Shown piece after piece: positions 1 to 7,535 of a stretch of DNA of 64,000 nucleotides. The DNA comes from Blastococcus sp. VKM Ac-2987 (GTDB taxonomy: Bacteria > Actinomycetota > Actinomycetes > Mycobacteriales > Geodermatophilaceae): assembly GCF_026967805.1 (NCBI RefSeq), contig NZ_JAPVBG010000002.1, forward strand, positions 386,928-450,927, read 5' to 3'. The stretch's first letter is position 1. Each line of letters begins with the position of its first letter. Position numbers and translations under genes: made by a program. A model generated the notes under the pieces. The model saw only the letters and a list, made by a program, of their open reading frames with translations. It searched no databases and was not told the origin of the DNA.

Positions 1-376
1 CGAGGGCGGAGATGGCCAGGACGACGGCGAGGCTGGCGCCGGCGGTGACGCCCAGCAGCCCGGGATCGCCGAGCGGGTTGCGGGTGTGACCCTGCATGAG
101 CGCGCCGGCCAGCCCGAGCGCGGCGCCCACCATCAGCCCCAGCACCGTGCGCGGCACCCGGAGCTGTCGCACGATCACCGCTTCCTCGGTGCCGAGCGAG
201 GAGTCCACGAGCGCGGCCCAGACGTCACCGACGCCGATCGAGCGGGTGCCGACGGCGATGCTCGCCAGCGCGGCGGCGGCGACGAGCACCAGCAGCAGGG
301 CCAGCGTGCCCAGCCGCCGGGCGCGCACCGGCGAGCGTGCCGCGCCCCGGGCCGGGACGTCGACCGTGGTGGCCAC
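1..376 (-). CDS. FecCD-family iron-siderophore ABC transporter permease (N-terminal part, runs off the window)
   Basis: Inner-membrane permease subunit of a siderophore or heme ABC importer of the FecCD/BtuC family. About 125 residues are present. A basic N-terminus is followed by a first transmembrane helix rich in Leu, Val and Ala, then the family-typical stretches RQLRVPRT, GAALGLAGALMQGHTRNPL and DPGLLGVTAGASLAV. Translation starts at GTG (374-376) with GGGAG a few bases upstream. An iron box lies about 30 bases before the start, so iron repression is expected. The C-terminal half is outside the window. The substrate cannot be told from this part. Confidence 0.88.
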   Translation of the reverse strand, partial: MATTVDVPARGAARSPVRARRLGTLALLLVLVAAAALASIAVGTRSIGVGDVWAALVDSSLGTEEAVIVRQLRVPRTVLGLMVGAALGLAGALMQGHTRNPLGDPGLLGVTAGASLAVVLAISAL

Positions 377-404
377 GAGCAGCTCCCGGGACGGACGGCG
401 GAGA

Positions 405-423
405 TCAGATAAGGCTTACCTTA
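405..423 (-). promoter_or_regulatory. IdeR/DtxR-type iron box
   Basis: The 19-bp site TCAGATAAGGCTTACCTTA matches the known DtxR/IdeR consensus TTAGGTTAGGCTAACCTAA at 14 of 19 positions, including the central AGGCT core. It sits 29 bases upstream of the permease GTG, where an iron repressor would block transcription. The match was made by eye, and the consensus comes from mycobacteria and corynebacteria. Confidence 0.75.
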
Positions 424-530
424 GCTCGCCTCGGCCCGTCGTGGGCCCGCGGTGCCGGTACCGCGGTGGAGTGGGCGGGACCGCGTCGTACCGCGGTGCC
501 GGCCGACGTGCGGCGGTACCGGCGGCGCGG

Positions 531-1244
531 TCACTTCTTCTGCCGTCGGCTCCCGCCGTGCCAGTCCTCCTGCCGGCCGGCCTCGCCCGGCTGCACGCCG
601 AACGCGGGCAGCTGCGGCCGCTCGCGCATGCTGCGCTTGAGCTCGGCGAAGCCCGGGAACGAGGCGAGCCCCACGACGTGGTCCCACAGCTCGACGGCCT
701 CGTCGTCGCTGGGCAGCCGGCTGATGACCGGCCCGAAGAAGGCCACGCCCTCCGGCGGCCGGAAGTGCAGGATCGGCGTCCCGACGTCCTTGCCGGTCAG
801 CGCCAGCGCCTCGTCGGTCTCCTCGCGCAGCGCGGCGTCCCGGGAGTCGTCGTCGAGGGCGGCGGCGAGGTCGGCCGGCAGCCCCAGACCGGCCAGGACC
901 GGCTCGACGAACTCCCGGGTGCCGCGGCGGACCTCGTGCCCGGGCTCGTTCGGCGTCTCGAAGATCTGGCCGCCCAGCGCCTCGTACAGCGGGCCGACCG
1001 CCTCGGGGCCGTGCTCCTCCCGGGCGCGAGCGGCCATGCGCAGCAGCCGCAGCCCGGCGGTGTGCCCGGCCTCGTACTCGGGCGGGAAGTGCGCGTCGTA
1101 GTCGACGTGCGCGTTCAGCAGCCGCAGCGAGATGAACCGCCACTCGACGGCGTACTCCCGCTGGGCGCTCACCTGGCGGACCCACTTGCTGGTCATCCAG
1201 GCGAACGGGCAGACCGGGTCGAACCAGAAGCGCAGATCGGCCAT
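531..1244 (-). CDS. DsbA-like thioredoxin-fold protein of the mycothiol-dependent nitroreductase (Rv2466c) family
   Basis: 237-residue cytoplasmic thioredoxin-fold protein resembling mycobacterial Rv2466c, a mycothiol-dependent reductase. The start WFDPVCPFAWMTSKW lines up with the Rv2466c active-site region, and further matches are GKDVGTPILHF, GVAFFGPV and the ELKR segment near the end. The usual CPWC motif is replaced by C12-P-F-A15, so the second cysteine is absent. This suggests a single-cysteine, mycothiol-type mechanism or altered chemistry. ATG at 1242-1244 is preferred because homology begins there; the frame stays open upstream, but antisense to the peroxidase gene. The next upstream gene on this strand is the peroxidase. 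Confidence 0.82.
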   Translation of the reverse strand: MADLRFWFDPVCPFAWMTSKWVRQVSAQREYAVEWRFISLRLLNAHVDYDAHFPPEYEAGHTAGLRLLRMAARAREEHGPEAVGPLYEALGGQIFETPNEPGHEVRRGTREFVEPVLAGLGLPADLAAALDDDSRDAALREETDEALALTGKDVGTPILHFRPPEGVAFFGPVISRLPSDDEAVELWDHVVGLASFPGFAELKRSMRERPQLPAFGVQPGEAGRQEDWHGGSRRQKK

Positions 1245-1282
1245 GCCCCCGAACCTAGGCGCTCCCGGCCGACCCCGCGGGG

Positions 1283-1777
1283 TCAGGCGGGGAGGACCGA
1301 CTCGATCGCCGCGCGGACCTCCGGGGCGTCGGGCTCGGTGCGCGGCCGGAAACGGGCGACGACCTGGCCGGTCCCGTCGACGACCCACTTCTCGAAGTTC
1401 CACTGGACGTCGCCGGCGGCGCCGTCGAGGTCCGGCGTCGCGGTCAGCTGCCGGAACAGCGGGTGCGCACCGGGGCCGTTCACCTCCACCTTCTCCGTCA
1501 TCGGGAAGGTGACGCCGTAGGTGGCCGAGCAGAACTCCTCGATCTCCTCGGCCGTGCCGGGCTCCTGGCCCTTGAACTGGTTGCACGGCACCCCGACGAC
1601 GGTGAAGCCGCGGGCGCCGTACTGCTGCTGCAGCGCCTCCAGGCCGGTGTACTGCGGGGTCAGCCCGCACCGGCTCGCCACGTTGACCACCAGCGCCGCG
1701 CGCCCGCCGGTCAGTTCCCGCAGCGTGGTGGCGGTGCCCTGCAGCGTGGTCACGGGCAGGTCGAGGAGGTCGCTCAT
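1283..1777 (-). CDS. Glutathione peroxidase family thiol peroxidase
   Basis: 164-residue peroxidase reducing hydrogen peroxide or lipid hydroperoxides. It is a Cys-type enzyme with the peroxidatic cysteine at C37 in NVASRCGLTPQY. The CNQF motif follows (C65) with Gln71, and the catalytic Trp-Asn pair is W126-N127 in QWNFEKW. C83 in EEFCSATYGV is also present. In actinobacteria such enzymes usually take electrons from thioredoxin, which is inferred here. It lies 38 bp upstream of the Rv2466c-like gene on the same strand, so the two probably form a small thiol-redox operon. Confidence 0.93.
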   Translation of the reverse strand: MSDLLDLPVTTLQGTATTLRELTGGRAALVVNVASRCGLTPQYTGLEALQQQYGARGFTVVGVPCNQFKGQEPGTAEEIEEFCSATYGVTFPMTEKVEVNGPGAHPLFRQLTATPDLDGAAGDVQWNFEKWVVDGTGQVVARFRPRTEPDAPEVRAAIESVLPA

Positions 1778-1820
1778 GCCCGCCGCAGCGCCGTCGGCCG
1801 GGCGTTCATTCCGGCCCGGC

Positions 1821-2225
1821 TCAGCCCAGGTCGCCGATGTCGTCGGGCACGTCGACGGCGTGCTGCCGCAGCGCCTCCAGCGGGACGACCTCCAGCGCCC
1901 GGGCGTTCGTGGCGGCCAGCACGACCCCCGACGCCGCCCCCGCCTGGTAGGCCTGCAGCCACCGGACGGCGACGACGCACCAGCGGTCGCCCGGCCGGAG
2001 CCCCGGGAAGCCGTACTCCGGGCGCGGGGTGCTCAGGTCGTTGCCGAGCTCCCGCTGCATCGCGAGGAACTCTGTGGAGACGACGGCGCAGACGGTGTGC
2101 CGGCCCAGGTCGTCGGGGCCGCTGGCGCAGTGCCCGTCGCGGTAGAACCCGGTGACCGGGTCGGTGCCGCAGGGCTCGAGCGGTCCACCGAGGACGTTGC
2201 GCTCGGCGGTGGGGTCGGGCAGCAC
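1821..2225 (-). CDS. DUF2237 family protein
   Basis: 134-residue protein of the DUF2237 family, function unknown. Family features are RNVLGGPLEPCGTDPVTGFYRDG near the N-terminus, HTVCAV, GNDLSTPRPEYGFPGL, GDRWCVVA and a C-terminal LEVVPLEALRQHA. Several Cys residues are conserved in the family. The start is taken as GTG at 2223-2225 because AGGAGG sits directly upstream and the DUF2237 homology begins a few residues later. It is divergent from acetoacetyl-CoA synthetase across 66 bp, so the two probably share a promoter region. Confidence 0.85.
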   Translation of the reverse strand: MLPDPTAERNVLGGPLEPCGTDPVTGFYRDGHCASGPDDLGRHTVCAVVSTEFLAMQRELGNDLSTPRPEYGFPGLRPGDRWCVVAVRWLQAYQAGAASGVVLAATNARALEVVPLEALRQHAVDVPDDIGDLG

Positions 2226-2291
2226 GGGCCCTCCTGCGGTCGGGGACGCGGCGCCGTGGCCGGCGCGGGCCCAGGATGGCATCGTGCGGGC

Positions 2292-4262
2292 GTGCCCGCT
2301 CCCGAGATCCTCTGGCAGCCCACCGCCGAGTCGATCGGCGCCACCCGGATCGCCGCGTTCGCCCGCTGGGTGGCCGAGCGCCGCGGCCTCTCCTTCGGCG
2401 ATCCGGTCGACTACGACCGGCTCTGGCGCTGGTCGGTCGAGCACCTCGACCAGTTCTGGGGCGACCTCGCGGAGTGGACCGGCGTGCTGCCCGGCGTCCC
2501 CGACGAGCAGGTGCTGCCCACCCGCGAGATGCCCGGCGCCGTCTGGTTCCCGGGGACGACGGTGAACTACGCCGAGCAGGTGTTCCGGCAGGCCGCCGAC
2601 GACCGGCCCGCGCTGATCGCCGTCACCGAGGACGCCGAGCCGGCCGAGATCTCCTGGGCGGCGCTGCGCGGCCAGGTGGGCGCCTTCGCCGCGACCCTGC
2701 GCCGGCTGGGCGTGCGCCCCGGCGACCGGGTCGCGGGCTACCTGCCCAACGTGCCGGAGACGATCGTCGCCTTCCTCGGCGCGGCCGCGGTCGGGGCGGT
2801 GTGGTCGTCGGTCGCCCCGGACTTCGGCACCCGCGCGGTGCTCGACCGGTTCGCCCAGATCGAGCCCACCGTGCTCGTGGCCGTCGACGGCTACCGGTTC
2901 AACGGCCGCGCGCACGACCGGCGCGAGGTCGTGGCCCAGCTGCGCGAGGCGCTGCCCACCGTGCGGACGACGATCGCCGTCCCCCGGCTGTTCCCCGACG
3001 AGGTGCCCGACGACGCCCTGGCCTGGGCCGACGCCGTCGCCGACGCGCAGGACCCGGTGATCGAGCCGACGGCGTTCGACGCCCCGCTGTGGATCGTCTA
3101 CTCCTCGGGCACCACCGGGCTGCCCAAGGGCATCGTGCACGGGCACGGCGGGGTGGTGCTCGAGCACCTCAAGTGGGGGCTGCTGCACCAGGACCTGGCG
3201 CCGGGCGCGCGCTTCTACTGGTACACCTCCACCGCCTGGATGATGTGGAACGTCGTCGCCTCCTCGCTCCTGTCGGGCGCCACGGCGGTGCTGCACGACG
3301 GGGCGCCCACCTACCCGACGGTGGATGCGCAGTTCGCCCTCGCCGCGGAGGTCGGGATCACCCTGCTGGGCACGAGCCCTGGGTACCTGGGCGCCTGCCA
3401 GAAGGCCGGCGTCCGGCCCGGCGACGACCACGACCTCTCCGCGCTGCGCGTGCTCGGCTGCACCGGCTCCCCGCTGCCCGACGCCTCGTACCACTGGGTC
3501 TACGACGCCGTGGGCACCGACCTGCAGCTGGTCTCCGCGTCGGGCGGCACCGACGTCGCGACCGGCTTCATCGGCGGCTCGCCGCTGCTCCCGGTCACGG
3601 TGGGCGAGCTGCAGCGGCCCATGCTGGGCGTGGCCGTGCAGTCGTGGGACGAGCAGGGCGAGCCGGTGGTCGGCGAGCTCGGCGAGCTGGTGGTCACCGA
3701 GCCGATGCCCTCCATGCCGCTGTACTTCTGGGACGACCCGGACGGCGCCCGCTACCGCGCGGCCTACTTCGAGCCGTGGCCCGGCGTCTGGCGGCACGGC
3801 GACTGGCTGGAGATCACCGAGCGGGGCACCTGCGTGATCACCGGCCGGTCGGACTCCACGCTCAACCGCGGCGGGGTGCGCATGGGCACCGCCGACATCT
3901 ACGCCGCCGTGGAGGGCTTCCCGGAGGTCGTCGACTGCGTCGTCCTCGGCGTGGAGCTGCCCGGGGGCGGCTACTGGATGCCGCTGTTCGTGCAGCTCGC
4001 GCCGGGGGAGGAGCTCACCGACGACCTGGTCGAGCGGCTGCGGTCGGCGATCCGGACCCAGGCCAGCCCGCGGCACGTGCCCGACGAGGTGATCGCCGTC
4101 CCCGGCGTGCCGCACACCAGGACCGGCAAGCGGCTCGAGGTGCCGCTCAAGCGGCTGTTCCAGGGCGTGGACCCGGCGAAGGCGGTCAACTCCGGCACGG
4201 TCGACGACGCCTCGCTGGTCGAGCACTACATCCGGCTGGCGCAGGACCGGCTCAGCTCCTGA
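2292..4262 (+). CDS. Acetoacetyl-CoA synthetase (acetoacetate-CoA ligase)
   Basis: 656-residue ANL-superfamily adenylate-forming enzyme that activates acetoacetate to acetoacetyl-CoA with ATP and CoA. The N-terminus PEILWQPTAESI and the length are typical of acetoacetyl-CoA synthetase. The AMP-binding motif YSSGTTGLPKG lies at residues 270-280. The C-terminal adenylation-hinge region is HGDWLEITERGTCVITGRSDSTLNRGGVRMGT, with a terminal HTRTGKRLEVPLKR carrying the catalytic Lys. The start is GTG at 2292. It allows growth on acetoacetate or recycling of ketone bodies, and the 3-hydroxybutyrate dehydrogenase at 54 kb would supply its substrate. The last 11 bp overlap the convergent Nudix gene. 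Confidence 0.95.
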   Translation: MPAPEILWQPTAESIGATRIAAFARWVAERRGLSFGDPVDYDRLWRWSVEHLDQFWGDLAEWTGVLPGVPDEQVLPTREMPGAVWFPGTTVNYAEQVFRQAADDRPALIAVTEDAEPAEISWAALRGQVGAFAATLRRLGVRPGDRVAGYLPNVPETIVAFLGAAAVGAVWSSVAPDFGTRAVLDRFAQIEPTVLVAVDGYRFNGRAHDRREVVAQLREALPTVRTTIAVPRLFPDEVPDDALAWADAVADAQDPVIEPTAFDAPLWIVYSSGTTGLPKGIVHGHGGVVLEHLKWGLLHQDLAPGARFYWYTSTAWMMWNVVASSLLSGATAVLHDGAPTYPTVDAQFALAAEVGITLLGTSPGYLGACQKAGVRPGDDHDLSALRVLGCTGSPLPDASYHWVYDAVGTDLQLVSASGGTDVATGFIGGSPLLPVTVGELQRPMLGVAVQSWDEQGEPVVGELGELVVTEPMPSMPLYFWDDPDGARYRAAYFEPWPGVWRHGDWLEITERGTCVITGRSDSTLNRGGVRMGTADIYAAVEGFPEVVDCVVLGVELPGGGYWMPLFVQLAPGEELTDDLVERLRSAIRTQASPRHVPDEVIAVPGVPHTRTGKRLEVPLKRLFQGVDPAKAVNSGTVDDASLVEHYIRLAQDRLSS

Positions 4263-4914
4263 ACGGCCCCCGCAGCGCGGCCCAGTGGAGGAGCATCACG
4301 GTCTTGGCGTCGGCGATCCGGCCGTCGTCGACCATGTCGAGGGCGTCGTCGAAGGGCAGCTCGACGACCTCGATGTCCTCGCCCTCGTCGGCGAGCCCGC
4401 CGCCGGCGGACGTGCGGTCGGCCGGGCGGTAGGGCGCGGCGAAGAAGTGCAGCCGCTCGGTCACCGAGCCGGGGCTCATGAAGACGTCGTACACGTGCTG
4501 CACCTCGCCGAGGGTGACGCCGAGCTCCTCCTCGGCCTCCCGCCGGATGGCGACCTCCGGGGCGTCGTCGTCCAGCAGCCCGGCGGCGGCCTCCAGCAGC
4601 AGCCCGTCGGGGTGCCCGTTGACGTAGACGGGGTAGCGGAACTGCCGGGTGAGCAGCACGGTGCGCCGCTCGGGGTCGTAGGGGAGCAGCGTCGCGCCGT
4701 TGCCCCGGTCGTAGGTCTCGCGCTGCTCGGTCACCCACTCGCCGTCGCTGCGGCGACGGTCCAGGGTGGTCCGGCGCAGCACGTGCCAGCCGCCGGCGAG
4801 CAGCTCCACGTCCCGCACGACGACGTCGGGGTTGCCGGTCAGGTCGCGCCCGGCCCGGTCGAGGCCGGTGCGGCCCCGGAAGTCGGGGACGTCGATCCCC
4901 GGGACGCCGGTCAC
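4252..4914 (-). CDS. Nudix hydrolase, NudK/ADP-ribose pyrophosphatase-like
   Basis: 220-residue Nudix pyrophosphatase. The Nudix box lies at residues 112-134 with RREAEEELG supplying the metal-binding glutamates. The surrounding sequence resembles E. coli NudK (GDP-mannose hydrolase): RQFRYPVYVNG, FMSPGSVTERLHFF and GEDIEVVELPFDDAL. Nucleotide-sugar or ADP-ribose cleavage is therefore likely, but the exact substrate is open. ATG at 4912-4914 overlaps the stop of the DUF4406-like gene as ATGA, so translation is probably coupled. It is the last gene of the DeoR / DUF4406 / Nudix operon. The N-terminus is about 30 residues longer than NudK, so an internal start is possible. Confidence 0.88.
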   Translation of the reverse strand: MTGVPGIDVPDFRGRTGLDRAGRDLTGNPDVVVRDVELLAGGWHVLRRTTLDRRRSDGEWVTEQRETYDRGNGATLLPYDPERRTVLLTRQFRYPVYVNGHPDGLLLEAAAGLLDDDAPEVAIRREAEEELGVTLGEVQHVYDVFMSPGSVTERLHFFAAPYRPADRTSAGGGLADEGEDIEVVELPFDDALDMVDDGRIADAKTVMLLHWAALRGPFRS

Positions 4915-5273
4915 GCCGCGGCCGGGACGGCGGCGACGTCGGTGTAGACCGGGATGCCGCGGGCCCGGGCGAGCGCGACCATCTCGTCGGAGCCGGCCGA
5001 CGCCCCGGGCAGCCGGAGGACGGCGTCCACGCGGGCGACCAGCCGGCGGCCGATCGGGTGGAACACCTCGACGAAAGCGCCGTCGCCGACCCGCGTCGAG
5101 CCGGCCAGCGTGGCCAGGGGCAGCGCGAGGTCCTCGCCGTTGACCGCCAGGTGGCCGGCGCGGAACAGCTCCAGGGTGGCCTGCTGGATGCGGCGGTGGT
5201 TGGCCGCGATCCGGCCGGGGTCGTCGTCGGTGCCGCTCCGGTAGGGGCCGGCGACCAGGATCATCAGGCTCAT
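4911..5273 (-). CDS. DUF4406 / nucleoside deoxyribosyltransferase-like protein
   Basis: 120-residue single-domain protein. The N-terminus MILVAGPYRSGTDDDPGRIA is a beta-strand plus Rossmann-like loop, as seen in DUF4406 and nucleoside 2-deoxyribosyltransferase proteins. NHRRIQQATLELFRAGHLAV is the first helix and D-x-VLRLPGASAGSDEMVALARARG the C-terminal part, which resembles the family's D..R..S.G...E..A motif. It may therefore cleave or bind a nucleotide N-glycosidic bond. It begins at ATG (5271-5273) overlapping the DeoR stop as ATGA, and its own stop overlaps the Nudix start as ATGA. Co-translation with a regulator and a Nudix enzyme suggests nucleotide salvage or clearance of a modified nucleotide. 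Confidence 0.7.
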   Translation of the reverse strand: MSLMILVAGPYRSGTDDDPGRIAANHRRIQQATLELFRAGHLAVNGEDLALPLATLAGSTRVGDGAFVEVFHPIGRRLVARVDAVLRLPGASAGSDEMVALARARGIPVYTDVAAVPAAA

Positions 5274-6046
5274 GCGGTGGTGACCTCCACGTCCGCGTCG
5301 TCGAGGGCGGCGAGGGTCTCCTGCGCCGCCGGGGTGAGCCGGGGATCGCGGGCGCTGGCGTCGGTGACCAGGTGCCCGGCGGCGGGCAGGTCCGCGACGC
5401 GGGCGAACGCCCGGACGCCGAGCTTGCCGGCGTCCGCCACGACGAGCGCGCGGTCGGCCTGGCGCAGCCCGGCCTGCTTCACCGCGGCGTCCTCGAGGGT
5501 GAACTCCGACCACCCGCCGGGGGTGATCCCGCCGATCGACATGACGTACACGTCGAAGGAGAGGGTGGCCAGCACCGTGGCGGTGACGGGGCCCGCGAGG
5601 CTGCCCTCACCGGCGCGCACCTCGCCGCCGACCACGAGCAGCCGGATGCCGGGCCGGTCGGCCAGCACCGCGGCGACCGGCAGGCTCAGCGCGGCCACGG
5701 TGAGCGGCGCCCGGTCCAGCAGCGCCCGCGCCACGTGCACCGTCGTCGTCCCGGCGTCGAGCAGCACGGTCGAGCCGGGCCGGACGTGCTCCGCCGCGGC
5801 CCGGCCGATGCGCTCCTTGAGCCCGGCCTGCCACCCGGCACGGGCGGCGAAGCCGTTCTCCGGGGTGTCGACCGCCGTGGCGCCGCCACGGATGCGGGTG
5901 ACGAGGCCGCGGCGCTGCAGCTCGTCGAGGTCGCGGCGGACGGTCATCTCGCTGACACCGAGCCGCGCGGCCAGGTCGCTGAGCGTCGCCGTCCCGGCGT
6001 TGCGGACCAGCCGCAGCGTCACGTCCAGTCGCTCGGGCACCGCCAC
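5270..6046 (-). CDS. DeoR/GlpR-family transcriptional regulator
   Basis: 258-residue DeoR-family regulator. The N-terminal winged helix (residues about 5-55) carries LSDLAARLGVSEMTVRRDLDEL, the DeoR signature. The C-terminal sugar-phosphate-sensing domain shows LLDAGTTT, VVGGEVR and ADAGKLG motifs. Such proteins usually repress an operon and are released by a phosphorylated sugar or nucleoside. It heads an operon with a DUF4406-like protein and a Nudix hydrolase joined by ATGA overlaps, so it probably controls its own operon. The start is taken as GTG at 6044-6046; a second GTG two codons later is also possible. Confidence 0.9.
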   Translation of the reverse strand: MAVPERLDVTLRLVRNAGTATLSDLAARLGVSEMTVRRDLDELQRRGLVTRIRGGATAVDTPENGFAARAGWQAGLKERIGRAAAEHVRPGSTVLLDAGTTTVHVARALLDRAPLTVAALSLPVAAVLADRPGIRLLVVGGEVRAGEGSLAGPVTATVLATLSFDVYVMSIGGITPGGWSEFTLEDAAVKQAGLRQADRALVVADAGKLGVRAFARVADLPAAGHLVTDASARDPRLTPAAQETLAALDDADVEVTTA

Positions 6047-6058
6047 GCCGTAGTTCTA

Positions 6059-6117
6059 ACAGATGGCTGTCATCTCTGTGAAGTCGTTGTCAGATCATGC
6101 CGGTGACGCTGGTCACC
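6059..6117. promoter_or_regulatory. Repeat-rich divergent control region of the DeoR operon and acyl-CoA dehydrogenase
   Basis: This lies between divergent starts at 6046 and 6204. ACAGATG (6059-6065) faces CATCT (6071-6075) followed by CTGT, and a related TGTCAGATCATG follows near 6089. A perfect inverted repeat GGTGAC-GCTG-GTCACC lies at 6102-6117. The first set, next to the DeoR start, is a plausible DeoR operator. The second is nearer the dehydrogenase. No binding site is proven. Confidence 0.4.
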
Positions 6118-6203
6118 TCCGGGGGTGAGGGCATCGTGCGGGGGGAAGGACCAGCCGCCAAGGGAATGCGAACCGTCCGCCCGACCGAGGAGGCCGACCG
6201 ACG

Positions 6204-7484
6204 ATGACGTCGAGCGCCAGCCCCGCCAGCGAACCCGCCGCCGAGATCTGGGAGCCGCAGCCCCCGGCGCTGCTGCCGCCGTGGCACACCCCCGAGCGGG
6301 AGGCGCTGCAGGAGCAGGCCCGGCGCTTCGCGATCGACGAGGTGCTCCCGGTCGCCGACGAGCTCGACCCGCAGAAGGGCGAGATCCCGGCGTCGCTGCT
6401 GACCGGCATGGCCGAGCGGGGCTGGTTCGGCATCACCGTCCCCGCCGAGCAGGGCGGTCTGGGCCTCGGCGTCTTCGAGTACTGCATGGTCAGCGAGGAG
6501 CTGGCGCGCGCCTGGATGTCGACGGCCAGCATCCTGGCCCGGTCCCAGGGCCTGGGGACGGCGGTGCTCGACGCCGACCGCCGGCACGAGCTGATGCGCC
6601 GCAGCGCGCGCGGCGACTGGATCGGCGCGATCGCGCTGTCCGAGCCCGACGCCGGCTCCGACCTGGCCGGCGTCTCCACCCGCGCGGTGCTCGACGGCGA
6701 AGAGTGGGTGGTGACCGGGCACAAGCGCTGGTGCGGCAACGCCAAGGCCGCCGACTTCATCCAGGTCCTGGTGCGCGAGCGCGACCCGGAGCCGGGGGAG
6801 TCGCGGTCCACCGGCCTGGTCAACCTGCTGCTGGAGAAGGAGCGGGGCGAGTTCCCCGCGGGGCTCACCGGGCACCCGATCGACAAGATCGGCTACCACG
6901 GCTTCCTGACCTGGGACCTCACCTTCGACGGCGTCCGGATCCCGCGCGGGAACGTGATCGACGAGGCGAGGGCCGCCCAGGAGGAGAGCGCCGAGGAGGG
7001 CGAGGCCGCCGAGCAGGCCGGGTTCGCCGAGGCGCAGAAGTTCCTCAACACCGCCCGGGTGCACACCGCCGCCCGGGCCGTCGGCCTGGCCCGCGCCGCG
7101 CTGGAGGACTCGATCCGCTACCTGCAGGAACGCGTGCAGTTCGGCCACCCGATCGCCGACTTCCAGGCGCTGCGGTTCAACATCGCCGAGATGGCGTCGC
7201 AGATCGAGCAGTCGCGGGCCTTCTACCGGCAGGTCGCGCACCTGCTGGACCTCGGGCTGCCGGTCGCCAAGGAGGCGTCGATGGTGAAGCTCGAGGCCAC
7301 CGAGATGTCGATCCGGGTGACCAACCAGGCCATGCAGCTGCACGGCGGCAACGGCTACACCACCGAGCGGCAGGTCGAGCGGCACTGGCGCGACGCCCGG
7401 CTGACCACCATCTTCGAGGGCACCAGCGAGATCCAGAAGCGGATCATCAGCGACCGCCTGCTCCCGCGCAGCCCGCTGAGCTGA
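6204..7484 (+). CDS. Acyl-CoA dehydrogenase
   Basis: 426-residue FAD-dependent acyl-CoA dehydrogenase introducing the alpha-beta double bond. Family signatures are ALSEPDAGSDLAGV with WVVTGHKRWCGNA in the middle domain, RVQFGHPIADFQALRFNIAEM in the C-terminal helical domain, and QLHGGNGYTTERQVERHWRD. IFEGTSEIQKRII near the end carries the expected catalytic glutamate region. A charged insertion rich in Glu and Ala (about residues 253-273) precedes the C-terminal domain. Translation starts at ATG 6204 with GAGG upstream. It stands alone between divergent DeoR and convergent hydrolase genes. The acyl chain specificity is unknown. Confidence 0.93.
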   Translation: MTSSASPASEPAAEIWEPQPPALLPPWHTPEREALQEQARRFAIDEVLPVADELDPQKGEIPASLLTGMAERGWFGITVPAEQGGLGLGVFEYCMVSEELARAWMSTASILARSQGLGTAVLDADRRHELMRRSARGDWIGAIALSEPDAGSDLAGVSTRAVLDGEEWVVTGHKRWCGNAKAADFIQVLVRERDPEPGESRSTGLVNLLLEKERGEFPAGLTGHPIDKIGYHGFLTWDLTFDGVRIPRGNVIDEARAAQEESAEEGEAAEQAGFAEAQKFLNTARVHTAARAVGLARAALEDSIRYLQERVQFGHPIADFQALRFNIAEMASQIEQSRAFYRQVAHLLDLGLPVAKEASMVKLEATEMSIRVTNQAMQLHGGNGYTTERQVERHWRDARLTTIFEGTSEIQKRIISDRLLPRSPLS

Positions 7485-7488
7485 GCGC

Positions 7489-7503
7489 GCGGGGCAACCC
7501 CGC
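7489..7503. terminator. Short GC hairpin between convergent genes
   Basis: GCGGGG-CAA-CCCCGC directly after the dehydrogenase stop and before the convergent hydrolase stop. It has six-base-pair arms and no T-tract. It may act as a bidirectional terminator. Confidence 0.4.
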
Positions 7504-7535
7504 ACCTTGCCGAGAGAGATCCGAGCCGTCCGGCG

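Noticed and set aside
1521-2291. Extension of the acetoacetyl-CoA synthetase frame upstream by 257 codons
   Set aside because: Homology begins at the GTG 2292, and the extension lies antisense to the DUF2237 and peroxidase genes.
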